Made by a program: the position numbers and the translations under genes. 64,000 nucleotides of DNA from Subdoligranulum variabile (GTDB taxonomy: Bacteria; Bacillota; Clostridia; Oscillospirales; Ruminococcaceae). The notes below the pieces were generated by a model. The model ran no database searches, was not told the DNA's origin, and saw only the letters and a program-made list of their open reading frames with translations. Below, piece after piece: positions 1-7,849 of this stretch (within the stretch, counting starts at the first letter, position 1; each line of letters starts with the position of its first letter). Location: positions 1 through 64,000 of the forward strand of contig QAKI01000040.1 of NCBI GenBank assembly GCA_003343905.1, written 5' to 3'.

Positions 1-55
1 TTGCGGGGGCGGCCCGCCGTTTTCCTTTTTTACGATAAAGCGGTGCGCGTTTTGC

Positions 56-562
56 TCAGTCCGGCAGGCGCTCATAGGCCAGGCGCGGGCTGGGCGCACA
101 GCCGTCCTGGACATAAATAATGCCGCAGTACGCAAAACCCGCCCGTGTAATGAGCTTCTGCATAATGCGGTTGTCCCGGTGGGTGTCGATGCGCAGGTGG
201 GGGCTGCGGGCCGTGCAGAAATCCATGACCGCCGCAAAAACGCCGTGGGCGCTGCCGTCGGCGGCCAGCCGGTGGATCGTCGCATAGGGCGCGTCGCTGC
301 GCCATGTTCCCTGCTCAATGACCGCATAGGCCGGGTCCGGCCCCGGCACCAGCGCAAAGGCCCCGCAGGGCACGCCGGCCCGGCATACCACATACAACTG
401 CCCCGCGCGGATGTCCGCTTCCAGCGCGCTGCGCGGCGGATGGGTGGTGCCCCACTGGTCCGGGTTGCCGGTGGCGGCCATAAAAGCCCGCGCCTTGCGG
501 TAGATCTCCGCCAAAGCGGGCAGATCCCCGGCCCCGGCCGGGCGGATCGTCAGTTCGTGCAT
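56..562 (-). CDS. GNAT-family N-acetyltransferase
   Basis: A 168-residue protein with the GNAT fold pattern. It begins with MHELTIRPAGAGDLPALAEIY, the usual first strand and helix, and carries an IHRLAADGSAHGV segment matching the acetyl-CoA pyrophosphate loop (usually R/Q-x-x-G-x-G/A), then RIDTHRDNRIMQKLITRAGF, the typical C-terminal 'D.HRDN..M..L....GF' block of this family. It should transfer an acyl group from acyl-CoA to an amine; the substrate cannot be told. The frame is open further upstream, but the ATG at 562 is preferred because AAGGAGA lies just before it and the family alignment starts there. It overlaps the end of the MATE gene by 13 bp, so the two are probably cotranscribed and translationally coupled. 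Confidence 0.85.
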   Translation of the reverse strand: MHELTIRPAGAGDLPALAEIYRKARAFMAATGNPDQWGTTHPPRSALEADIRAGQLYVVCRAGVPCGAFALVPGPDPAYAVIEQGTWRSDAPYATIHRLAADGSAHGVFAAVMDFCTARSPHLRIDTHRDNRIMQKLITRAGFAYCGIIYVQDGCAPSPRLAYERLPD

Positions 563-1953
563 ACAGTCTCCTTTTCCATGGTTTTCAGTTCCGGCATCAC
601 GGTGCGGCGCATGGTGATATAGCACGCCAGCCCGCCGATGCAGTTGGAGATCGGCTCCGCCAGGAACACGCCGTTGACCCCCAGCCCTGCCACATAGGGC
701 AGCAGCAGGGTCAGCGGCACCACAATGACCGCTTTGCGCAGCAGCGAGAAAAAGATCGCCTGCCGCGCCTTGTTCAGCGACTTGAACACGCTTTGGCCGC
801 TGAACTGGAAAGCCATCATGACAAAGCCGAAGAAATAGATGTGCAGCGCCGGGACCGCCGCGGCCAGCAGCGCAGCGTCCTGGTTGAAGATGCGGATGAA
901 CGCCGCCGGGAACAGCGAGATCAGCCCCCAGATCAGCAGCGTATAGCCAAAGCCCAACTGCGTCATGAAGCGGATGGACCGGCGCACCCGCGGCGCCTTG
1001 CGCGCGCCGTAGTTGTAGCTGATGATGGGCGAAGCGCCGTCGCTCAGGGCCATGACCGGGGTCTGGGCGATCTGCCGCACCGAGTTGATGACCGTCATGA
1101 CGCTGATATACAGGTCACCCCCGAAGGTACGCAGCGTGGCGTTGCAGGCCACCTGCACCAGACTGTCGGTGAAGGACATGACGAAGCTGGAAGTTCCCAG
1201 CGCCGTGATGCGCCGGATGCAGGCCCAGTCCGGCCGGAAGCCCCGCCAGTGCAGCCGCAGTTCGGTGTGCGGGCCGTGCAGAAAGCACAGCACCCACAGC
1301 GCCGAAAGGCCCTGGGAGAGGATCGTCGCCAGCGCCGCGCCGCGCACGCCCATGCCGAACACGAAGATGAACAGCGGGTCCAGCACGATATTGCTGACCG
1401 CGCCCAGCAGCACGGTGGCCATGCCGACGCGCGCAAAACCCTGGCTGTTGATATAGGGGTTGAGCCCCAGCGACAGCATGACGAACACCGTGCCCAGCAG
1501 GTAGATGGTCAGGTAGTCCGACGCATAGCCGAAGGTCTCGCCGCTGGCGCCAAACAGGTAGAGCAGCGGCACATGGAACACCAGCCCCAGCACCGTGAGC
1601 GCCGCGCCGCAGACCACCAGCATGAAGCAGGCATTGGTCATGATGCGGCAGGCGGTGCGGTCATCCTGCTGGCCCCGCGCGATGGAACACAGCGGCGCGC
1701 CGCCCACGCCGAACAGGTTGGCAAAGGCCGTCACCAGCGTGATGACCGGGAAGCACAGCCCCAGCCCCGCCAGGGCCAGCGTGCCCTCGCCGGGGATCTT
1801 GCCGATATAAATACGGTCCACGATGTTATATAAAAGGTTCAGGACCTGGGCCACCAGCATGGGGGCCGCGACGCTCAATATACTGTGCCGGACGTCCCCG
1901 GTGGAAAAGTCCACCTGGCCGCCCGCCCGTGCGTGGAGTGGGTGCTGCGCCAT
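550..1953 (-). CDS. MATE-family multidrug/toxin efflux transporter
   Basis: A 467-residue polytopic membrane protein of the MATE (MatE) family, of usual length for the family, with about twelve hydrophobic segments. The start (ILSVAAPMLVAQVLNLLYNIVDRIYIG) is the classic first-helix signature, and the second MatE repeat begins near ALGTSSFVMSFTDSLVQ. By family it exports cationic drugs or metabolites using a Na+ or H+ gradient; the substrate is unknown. The ATG at 1953 follows GAAAGGAAG. It is the first gene of a two-gene unit with the downstream GNAT gene, which could suggest a joint export-and-modify role, but that is only inference from the overlap. Confidence 0.93.
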   Translation of the reverse strand: MAQHPLHARAGGQVDFSTGDVRHSILSVAAPMLVAQVLNLLYNIVDRIYIGKIPGEGTLALAGLGLCFPVITLVTAFANLFGVGGAPLCSIARGQQDDRTACRIMTNACFMLVVCGAALTVLGLVFHVPLLYLFGASGETFGYASDYLTIYLLGTVFVMLSLGLNPYINSQGFARVGMATVLLGAVSNIVLDPLFIFVFGMGVRGAALATILSQGLSALWVLCFLHGPHTELRLHWRGFRPDWACIRRITALGTSSFVMSFTDSLVQVACNATLRTFGGDLYISVMTVINSVRQIAQTPVMALSDGASPIISYNYGARKAPRVRRSIRFMTQLGFGYTLLIWGLISLFPAAFIRIFNQDAALLAAAVPALHIYFFGFVMMAFQFSGQSVFKSLNKARQAIFFSLLRKAVIVVPLTLLLPYVAGLGVNGVFLAEPISNCIGGLACYITMRRTVMPELKTMEKETVCTN

Positions 1954-2034
1954 CCGCCTGCGCTTCCTTTCTATAAGGGGATAGTGTCTGTTGTTTTATT
2001 ATAGCATACTTCGCCCGGCGGCGGAACATAAAAA

Positions 2035-2058
2035 GCCCGCGCAGCCTAGCTGCGCGGG
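2035..2058 (-). terminator. Rho-independent terminator of the RpiR gene
   Basis: Nine-base arms CCCGCGCAG / CTGCGCGGG around a 5-nt loop. On the minus strand the stem is followed by a run of five T. It lies 20 bp beyond the stop codon of the RpiR gene. Confidence 0.85.
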
Positions 2059-2077
2059 GGTATTTACATAGAAAACG

Positions 2078-2944
2078 TCATCTTTTCAGCCGCACATCCA
2101 CCAACCGTTCGGCGTCCGAGCGCACAAAGGATGCGTTGCGCTCATAGTCCTTCTGGAACAGCCGGGCCAGCAGGATATCCAGCACCGCCTTTTCCGCCAC
2201 AGAAGAAGCAAACGTCGAGATCTTGGCGTCGTTGGATTCCATCGGCGGCAGCGGCAGCAGGCAGCTTGCCTGCATACCGGCGGCGCTTTCGGGCCGGGCG
2301 GTGACCGCCACGACCGGTGCGCCATGCTCCCGCGCCGCACGCAGCGCATAGCGCACCTGCTCGTTGGAGCCGGAATAAGAGAGCACCATCAGGCAATGGC
2401 TGGCGTCCATCTGCTGGATGCGGTAACTCAGTTCCACACGGTCGGACATCAGGCTGGCCCGATAGCCGAACTTGCGCAGGCGAAAGACAAAATCCGCCCC
2501 AATGTACCCACTGGTGCCGATGCCGCACAGGTCGATAAAAGCGGCCTTGTGCAGCAGTTCTACCGCCCGTTCCACGGTCTCCGGCTGCAACAGCCGCCGC
2601 ACCCGCCGCAGCGCTTCCTGTTCCACGCGCAGCACCGCGTCCATCACCTGGTCGGGCGTGGCGTCGGCTTCAAACGGGAAGTCTATATCCGGCAGCGCGT
2701 CCGGGCCAGCGGACGCCGCGCCGTGGAACAGCGCCGCCTTGAAGTCCTTGAGCCCCTTGAAACCGAGTTTCTGGCAAAAACGGATCACCGCCGCCGGGCT
2801 GGTAAAGCTGGCCTGCGCCAGTTCCCGCGTGTTCATGCGGGCGACCTTCTCCGGGTAGCGCAGAATGTAGTCACGCAGATGACGCTCGTTCTGTGTCAGG
2901 CCGGAATGGCGCTGCAAACGGCAGTTCAGGTCCATCGTGTCCAT
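2078..2944 (-). CDS. MurR/RpiR-family transcriptional regulator (HTH + SIS)
   Basis: A 288-residue two-domain regulator. Residues 1-80 form the RpiR helix-turn-helix (LTQNERHLRDYILRYPEKV, then SPAAVIRFCQKLGFKGLKDFK, the recognition region). Residues about 125-270 form a SIS sugar-phosphate-binding domain (IDLCGIGTSGYIGADF; LMVLSYSGSNEQVRYALRAA). By family it senses a phosphosugar and controls a neighbouring sugar operon. It is transcribed away from the GH1-PTS pair at 3252-6118 and is their likely regulator, with a phosphorylated beta-glucoside as the likely signal. The ATG at 2944 is chosen as the nearest to AAGGAGG; a second ATG lies three codons in. Confidence 0.92.
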   Translation of the reverse strand: MDTMDLNCRLQRHSGLTQNERHLRDYILRYPEKVARMNTRELAQASFTSPAAVIRFCQKLGFKGLKDFKAALFHGAASAGPDALPDIDFPFEADATPDQVMDAVLRVEQEALRRVRRLLQPETVERAVELLHKAAFIDLCGIGTSGYIGADFVFRLRKFGYRASLMSDRVELSYRIQQMDASHCLMVLSYSGSNEQVRYALRAAREHGAPVVAVTARPESAAGMQASCLLPLPPMESNDAKISTFASSVAEKAVLDILLARLFQKDYERNASFVRSDAERLVDVRLKR

Positions 2945-3133
2945 CGCGTCGATCCAGCCCTCCTTGTTATCCGCGCAGGCGGCTTTCTTTGATGAGTTTA
3001 TTATAATCTCCCCCTTCCAGACCCGTCAAGGTTGGGGGCGGGTTTTGTGCAAATCCGACAAAAAGCAGCGCTTTTCTTTGTGCGGCTGATGTTTTTGTTT
3101 CATTTCCGGCTTCCCGCGCCACTTTTCTGAAAC

Positions 3134-3160
3134 AGCGGTTTCTGTTCCCCGCAAACCGCT
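3134..3160. promoter_or_regulatory. Inverted repeat in the rpiR / GH1-PTS divergent region
   Basis: Perfect 8-bp arms AGCGGTTT / AAACCGCT separated by 11 nt. It lies in the 307-bp region between the divergent RpiR and GH1 genes, just upstream of an AT-rich stretch (TTTACACTATAAAAA at 3181-3195) that probably holds the GH1 promoter. It is a candidate RpiR operator. No LicT/BglG-type antiterminator site was seen, which fits control by RpiR. The rest of this intergenic region shows nothing else. Confidence 0.4.
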
Positions 3161-3251
3161 TTCTTTTTCCGCAGCCGTCATTTACACTATAAAAAAGATA
3201 TAAGCCATGCTTTTTTTGGCAAGAAACACAACAGAAAGCGAGGTTTTTCCC

Positions 3252-4697
3252 ATGAAAATGCCGGAAGGATTCCTGTGGGGCGGCGCTACCGCCGCCAACC
3301 AGTGCGAGGGCGCCTATGACGCGGACGGACGCGGCCTGTCCAGTGTAGACGTGGTCCCCTTCGGTCCCGACCGCATGAAGGTGGCGCGGGGCGAGATGAA
3401 GATGCTGGCCTGCGATGACCAACACACCTACCCTTCCCACGAAGCCATTGACCTGTACCACCATTATAAAGAGGACATCGCCCTGCTTGCGGGCATGGGC
3501 TTCAAGTGCTACCGCCTGTCCATCGCCTGGACGCGCATTTTGCCCCACGGCGACGACGATGTGCCCAACGCCGCCGGTGTGGCCTTCTACCGCAGCCTGT
3601 TTGAAGAATGTAAAAAGTACGGCATCGAACCTCTGGTGACCATCTGCCATTTCGACACGCCCATCGCGCTGATTGAAAAGTACGGCGGCTGGAAGGACCG
3701 CCGCATGGTAGACGCTTTCCTGAAATACTGCCGCGTGCTGTTTGAAAACTACGGCGATCTGGTCCACTACTGGCTGACCTTCAACGAGATCAATATGCTG
3801 CTGCACATGCCCTTTATGGGCGCCGGGCTGGTGTTTGAACCGGGCGAAAACAAACGCCAGGTCCAGTACCAGGCCGCCCACCATGAGCTGATCGCCAGCG
3901 CGAAGGCCGTTCAACTGGCCCATGCCATGATGCCCGGCTGCAAAGTGGGCTGTATGCTGGCCGCCGGGCAGTATTACCCCTATACCTGCGCGCCCGAGGA
4001 CGTATATAAAGCCATGGAATGCGACCGGGACAACTACTTCTTCATCGATGTACAGGCACGGGGCGCCTACCCCGTGTGGGCAAAAAAACGGATGGAGCAG
4101 GGGGGCGTCCATCTGCAGATGGAACCCGGCGACGAGGAAACACTGGCCGCCGGGACCGTGGATTTCGTCAGCTTCAGCTACTATTCCAGCCGGTGCATTT
4201 CGGCAGACCCCGAAGTGCTCCGCAACAAAGCCCGCGGCAACGCCGTGATCCAGGCCGTCGTCAACCCCTACCTGCGTTCCAGCGAATGGGGCTGGCAGAT
4301 CGACCCGCAGGGGCTGCGCCTGACGTCGAACACGCTGTACGACCGCTACGGCAAGCCGCTGTTCATCGTGGAAAACGGCCTGGGCGCCGCCGATACGCTG
4401 GAAGCCGACGGTTCGATCCACGACCCCTACCGCATCGACTATATGCGCGCCCATATTCAGGCCATGCTGGAAGCCGTCAATCTGGACGGCATCCCCCTGA
4501 TGGGCTACACCTGCTGGGGCTGCATCGATCTGGTATCCGCTTCCACCGGCGAGATGAAGAAGCGCTACGGTATGATCTATGTGGACAAGGACAACGACGG
4601 CCGCGGTACGCTGGCGCGCTACCGGAAGGACAGCTACTTCTGGTACAAAAAAGTCATTGAAACCAACGGCGAGGACCTGACCTGGTCTGCCGTTTGA
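3252..4697 (+). CDS. Glycoside hydrolase family 1, 6-phospho-beta-glucosidase
   Basis: A 481-residue GH1 enzyme, the usual length. The N-terminus MKMPEGFLWGGATAANQCEGAY is diagnostic. The acid/base Glu is E179 in TFNEIN, and the nucleophile is E374 in FIVENGLG. By family and context it cleaves phosphorylated beta-glucosides (cellobiose-6-P, aryl-beta-glucoside-6-P) in the cytoplasm after PTS uptake. The ATG at 3252 is chosen over an upstream in-frame ATG because GAAAGCGAGG lies just before it and homology starts there. The EIIBC gene follows after 20 bp, so the two are an operon, divergent from an RpiR regulator. Confidence 0.94.
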   Translation: MKMPEGFLWGGATAANQCEGAYDADGRGLSSVDVVPFGPDRMKVARGEMKMLACDDQHTYPSHEAIDLYHHYKEDIALLAGMGFKCYRLSIAWTRILPHGDDDVPNAAGVAFYRSLFEECKKYGIEPLVTICHFDTPIALIEKYGGWKDRRMVDAFLKYCRVLFENYGDLVHYWLTFNEINMLLHMPFMGAGLVFEPGENKRQVQYQAAHHELIASAKAVQLAHAMMPGCKVGCMLAAGQYYPYTCAPEDVYKAMECDRDNYFFIDVQARGAYPVWAKKRMEQGGVHLQMEPGDEETLAAGTVDFVSFSYYSSRCISADPEVLRNKARGNAVIQAVVNPYLRSSEWGWQIDPQGLRLTSNTLYDRYGKPLFIVENGLGAADTLEADGSIHDPYRIDYMRAHIQAMLEAVNLDGIPLMGYTCWGCIDLVSASTGEMKKRYGMIYVDKDNDGRGTLARYRKDSYFWYKKVIETNGEDLTWSAV

Positions 4698-4717
4698 AGT
4701 AAGGAGGATGTGCATTT

Positions 4718-6118
4718 ATGGATTTCAAACAACTGGCAACCACGATCCTTGCCAATGTGGGCGGCAAGGAAAACGTGGACAAAGTGGTGCACTGTGCCAC
4801 CCGTCTGCGTTTCACCCTCAAGGATGAGGGCAAAGCCCAGACCGATGTGCTGAAAAAGACCCCCGGTGTGCTTTCCGTCATCAACGCGGGCGGCCAGTAT
4901 CAGGTAGTCATCGGCCCCGACGTGCCCCAGGTCTACCAGCAGGTCGTCGCGCTGGGCGGCTTTGAAACAGCCGCCCCGGTAGAGGACGCCAAGGCTGCAC
5001 GGGACGATCAGCGCTCCAAGCTCAGCCGCGTGCTGGAAGCCATCGCCAGCATCTTCCAGCCGATCATCCCGGCCATTACCGGCGCCGGTCTGCTGAAAGC
5101 CTTCATGGCGCTTTTCGTCACGCTGGGCTGGCTGGACAACACGACCCAGACCTACACGATCCTGAACGCTTTCGCGGATTCCGCGTTCTACTTCCTGCCG
5201 ATCCTGCTGGGCGCTTCGGCTGCCAAGAGCTTCAAGTGCAACCAGTATGTAGCCATGGCTTTGGGCGGCATCCTGGTCTACCCGCAGTTCGTCACGCTGC
5301 TGGGCGGCGAGGAAGCGGTCCACCTGTTCGGCCTGCCCGTCACCCAGGCCAGCTACAGTTCCAGCGTGGTGCCCATCCTGCTGGGTGTGTGGTTCATGTC
5401 CATTGTGGAACACTTCGTGCAGAAGATCTCGCCCCAGGCCGTCAAGTTCTTCTCGGTCCCGCTGGCCAGCATTTTTGTGGCCGGTACGGTGACCGTCCTC
5501 GTGCTGGGTCCCATCGGCACCTGGATCGGTGAACTGATCGCAGCCTTCTTCACCTGGCTGACCGCCACCGCAAGCTGGCTGGTCCCGACCCTGGTCGGCA
5601 TCTTCAACCCGCTGCTGGTCATGACCGGCACCCACTACGGCCTGATCCCCATTGGCACCAACAACCTTGCCACAGCCGGTTTTGACACCGTGGTAGGCCC
5701 CGGCATGCTGACTTCCAACGTAGCCCAGGGCGCCGCCGGTCTGGCCATGGCGATCCGTTCCCGCAACAAGACCACCAAGCAGTTGGCCGCCTCCGCCGGT
5801 CTGACCGGTGTGCTGGGCATCACCGAGCCTGTGCTGTATGGTATCAACCTGAAGTTCATCTTCCCCCTGATCGCGGCCATGGTCGGCGGCGGCGTGGGCG
5901 GCCTGTACTTGGGCATTACCGGCGTTGGCCGCTATGCTGCCGGCTCCCCCGGTCTGCTGGTGCTGCCTGCCTACATCGGCGGCGACGGCATGAGCAACTT
6001 CATCAACGCCTGCATCGGCACGGTGATCGCCATGGTGGTCTCCTTCATCGTCTGCTTCGTGCTCTATTCTGTATGGCAGAAGCAGGGCAAGCTGGACGAA
6101 TCCGAAACCAACGCCTGA
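4718..6118 (+). CDS. PTS beta-glucoside-type transporter, EIIBC component
   Basis: A 466-residue protein with an N-terminal EIIB domain (residues 1-90) carrying the phosphorylated Cys26 in VVHCATRLRF, and a PTS EIIC membrane domain (about residues 105-455) of the glucose-glucoside superfamily, including GTHYGLIPIGTNNLA and ITEPVLYGINLKF. It imports and phosphorylates a beta-glucoside that the preceding GH1 enzyme can then split. BglP-like proteins often end with a fused EIIA domain; here the protein stops after EIIC, so EIIA must come from another gene outside the window. AAGGAGG sits at a good distance before the ATG. A strong terminator follows 30 bp downstream. Confidence 0.93.
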   Translation: MDFKQLATTILANVGGKENVDKVVHCATRLRFTLKDEGKAQTDVLKKTPGVLSVINAGGQYQVVIGPDVPQVYQQVVALGGFETAAPVEDAKAARDDQRSKLSRVLEAIASIFQPIIPAITGAGLLKAFMALFVTLGWLDNTTQTYTILNAFADSAFYFLPILLGASAAKSFKCNQYVAMALGGILVYPQFVTLLGGEEAVHLFGLPVTQASYSSSVVPILLGVWFMSIVEHFVQKISPQAVKFFSVPLASIFVAGTVTVLVLGPIGTWIGELIAAFFTWLTATASWLVPTLVGIFNPLLVMTGTHYGLIPIGTNNLATAGFDTVVGPGMLTSNVAQGAAGLAMAIRSRNKTTKQLAASAGLTGVLGITEPVLYGINLKFIFPLIAAMVGGGVGGLYLGITGVGRYAAGSPGLLVLPAYIGGDGMSNFINACIGTVIAMVVSFIVCFVLYSVWQKQGKLDESETNA

Positions 6119-6147
6119 CATTCCCCAGGTATTCCCTGTAATCTCCA

Positions 6148-6185
6148 ACAAAGAAAGCCGCCCCGGCCGGGGCGGCTTTCTTTGT
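6148..6185. terminator. Bidirectional terminator (38-bp perfect palindrome)
   Basis: Perfect 19-bp arms starting ACAAAGAAAGCCGCCCCGG and ending in TTTCTTTGT. The A-rich and T-rich flanks let it work in both directions, for the PTS operon on plus and the methyltransferase unit on minus. Confidence 0.9.
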
Positions 6186-6191
6186 ACTCTT

Positions 6192-6947
6192 TTACAGTCT
6201 GCGCAGCTTGAAGCGGATGCGCACATAATCCACATACCATGCGCCGTCGTGCCACAGAGCCGGGCGCAGCATTTCGACAGCTTCACGGATGATCTGCGCG
6301 GCCAGCGCCGGGTCCACGCCCTCAAACGGTGCGGTATCAAACATTCGGATCCAGTCCGCCAGGCCGTCGGGGCCATTCTGCTGCGTGGGGCGGTCGAACA
6401 GCGTCGCATATTCCACCCGGAAGCCACTGCGCTCCAGCATGGGCGCATACTCCCCGATAGTGGGGAAGTAGAAGGTACGCCGGTAGCGCAGGCTGTGGGC
6501 CGCAAAGCAGCGTTCCAGCGCGGCGTGTACCCGCTCGGCACAGCCTTTGCCGCCAAACTCGCAGACGAACAGCCCGCCGGGGCGGATCTGCGACGCGATA
6601 TGGTCCAGCATCGTCTGCTGTTTATCAGCGTCGATCCAGTGCAGCACCGCATTGGAAAAAACAGCGTCCGCCGGTCCTTCCAGCATAAAATCCTCGGCGC
6701 TTCCGGGGCGGAAGTCCAGTTCCGGGCAGGTACTGCGGGCAAGCGCCAGCATTTGGGGCGAAGGGTCCACCCCTACCACACGGTAACCGCGTTCCGCCAG
6801 TTGGCGGGTCAGCGCGCCGCTGCCGCAGCCCAAGTCCACCACCCGGGCACCGGGCGCAGCGTCCAGCAGATCGAGCAGCGCCGCGCCGTATTCCGGCACG
6901 AAGGAGAAATCCTGCTTATACTTTTCGGCGTTCCAACGGATGTTCAC
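6192..6947 (-). CDS. Class I SAM-dependent methyltransferase
   Basis: A 251-residue Rossmann-type methyltransferase. Motif I is VVDLGCGSGALTRQLAERGY (residues about 36-55), motif II is VVGVDPSPQMLALAR, and the post-motif II acid is in FRPGSAEDF. The layout, including the motif NAVLHWI, is like trans-aconitate methyltransferase and similar small-molecule enzymes (Tam family); the true acceptor is unknown. Its ATG overlaps the stop of the upstream metallopeptidase-like gene by 4 bp (ATGA), so the pair is translationally coupled. Confidence 0.88.
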   Translation of the reverse strand: MNIRWNAEKYKQDFSFVPEYGAALLDLLDAAPGARVVDLGCGSGALTRQLAERGYRVVGVDPSPQMLALARSTCPELDFRPGSAEDFMLEGPADAVFSNAVLHWIDADKQQTMLDHIASQIRPGGLFVCEFGGKGCAERVHAALERCFAAHSLRYRRTFYFPTIGEYAPMLERSGFRVEYATLFDRPTQQNGPDGLADWIRMFDTAPFEGVDPALAAQIIREAVEMLRPALWHDGAWYVDYVRIRFKLRRL

Positions 6948-7777
6948 GCCTGTTCCTCCCCTTTCTGCGTCCCCTCCGGCAGGGCGGCGTTCTCCCCATC
7001 CTGCGGCAGGCGCGGCGTGCGGCCGGTTCGCTCCATCATTTCCTCATACAGGCCGCTGGCCGCTTCGGGCGAGTAGCCGTACACGAGGAAGGCGTCCATC
7101 ACATAAGGCGAATAGGGCAGCCGGTTGAGCGCCTGCGTGAAAGCCATCGCCGCGATCTCGCCCAGAATGCCCACCGTGGAACGGTTGTGCAGGAACTTGG
7201 GCGCCCACAGTTCGATCTTGTAGGTGCGGGTCCAGATCTCTTTCTTATACTGTTCCTCCACATAGTGGAACAGTTCGTGGCCGATCAGCAGCTTGATGAT
7301 GTCCAGTTGGCCGGTCAGCGCGTGGGGCACGCCCGGTTCGCTCAGAAGCGTGCGGCCCTTGCGCACGCCGTCCATATACACATGGATCTTGTCCGGCACG
7401 CGGAATTCCGCAAAAAGCACCCGCTGGGCGTTCTGGGGCATATCGGGGAAGTCCACCTTCAGCCCCAGCCGCTGGGCCAGTTTTTCGGGGTCGCGCATAC
7501 CGTACTGGGCCACGATCTTCTCGGCATATTCACGGCCGCAGGCCATGGCCCGGCGGGTAAGGTCCAGGCGCTGTTCATCATTGAACCTGCCGTTCAGCGG
7601 TTCCCGCGCAAAGGCATAATAAGCCCATTCCTCGTCAGGGATGCGGCACAGATCCTCCACGATCATGCCCACCGGGCGCACGGTATAGTGCGGCGGTTCC
7701 CCCCGGGGTGTGCGCTGTTCGCCGAACAGACCGTCGGCAATGGGTTTGAGCAGTTGTTTAAACCGTTCCTTTGTCAT
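6944..7777 (-). CDS. Putative HExxH zinc metallopeptidase-like protein
   Basis: A 277-residue soluble protein with no signal peptide. The zincin-like motif HELFHYVEEQ lies near residue 167, with a possible third ligand Glu in GILGEIAAMAF about 35 residues later, the layout of an HExxH gluzincin-type site. I do not recognise a named family with certainty. It is first in a two-gene unit with the methyltransferase, with which it shares a 4-bp overlap. Substrate and role are unknown; it may be a cytoplasmic peptidase or a regulator-cleaving ImmA-like protein, the latter being speculation. Confidence 0.75.
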   Translation of the reverse strand: MTKERFKQLLKPIADGLFGEQRTPRGEPPHYTVRPVGMIVEDLCRIPDEEWAYYAFAREPLNGRFNDEQRLDLTRRAMACGREYAEKIVAQYGMRDPEKLAQRLGLKVDFPDMPQNAQRVLFAEFRVPDKIHVYMDGVRKGRTLLSEPGVPHALTGQLDIIKLLIGHELFHYVEEQYKKEIWTRTYKIELWAPKFLHNRSTVGILGEIAAMAFTQALNRLPYSPYVMDAFLVYGYSPEAASGLYEEMMERTGRTPRLPQDGENAALPEGTQKGEEQA

Positions 7778-7802
7778 GGCAAGATTGCCGCCTTTCCCAA
7801 AA

Positions 7803-7825
7803 ACGGCCCCGCAAAGCGGGGCCGT
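7803..7825 (-). terminator. Terminator of the HyuA-like gene's upstream neighbour region / metallopeptidase promoter side
   Basis: Ten-base arms ACGGCCCCGC / GCGGGGCCGT with an AAA loop, followed on the minus strand by five T. It lies just beyond the stop of the HyuA-like gene (stop at 7850) and so ends that minus-strand transcript before the metallopeptidase gene. Confidence 0.9.
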
Positions 7826-7849
7826 CCCTGTTATTATCAGATGGTTTTA

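Noticed and set aside
1..55. Possible terminator at the left edge (GGCGG-C-CCGCC then T-rich sequence)
   Set aside because: The stem is only five pairs with a one-base loop, and the gene it might serve lies outside the window.
3134..3250. LicT/BglG antiterminator site ahead of the beta-glucoside operon
   Set aside because: No terminator overlapping a RAT-like sequence is seen, and the neighbouring regulator is RpiR-type.
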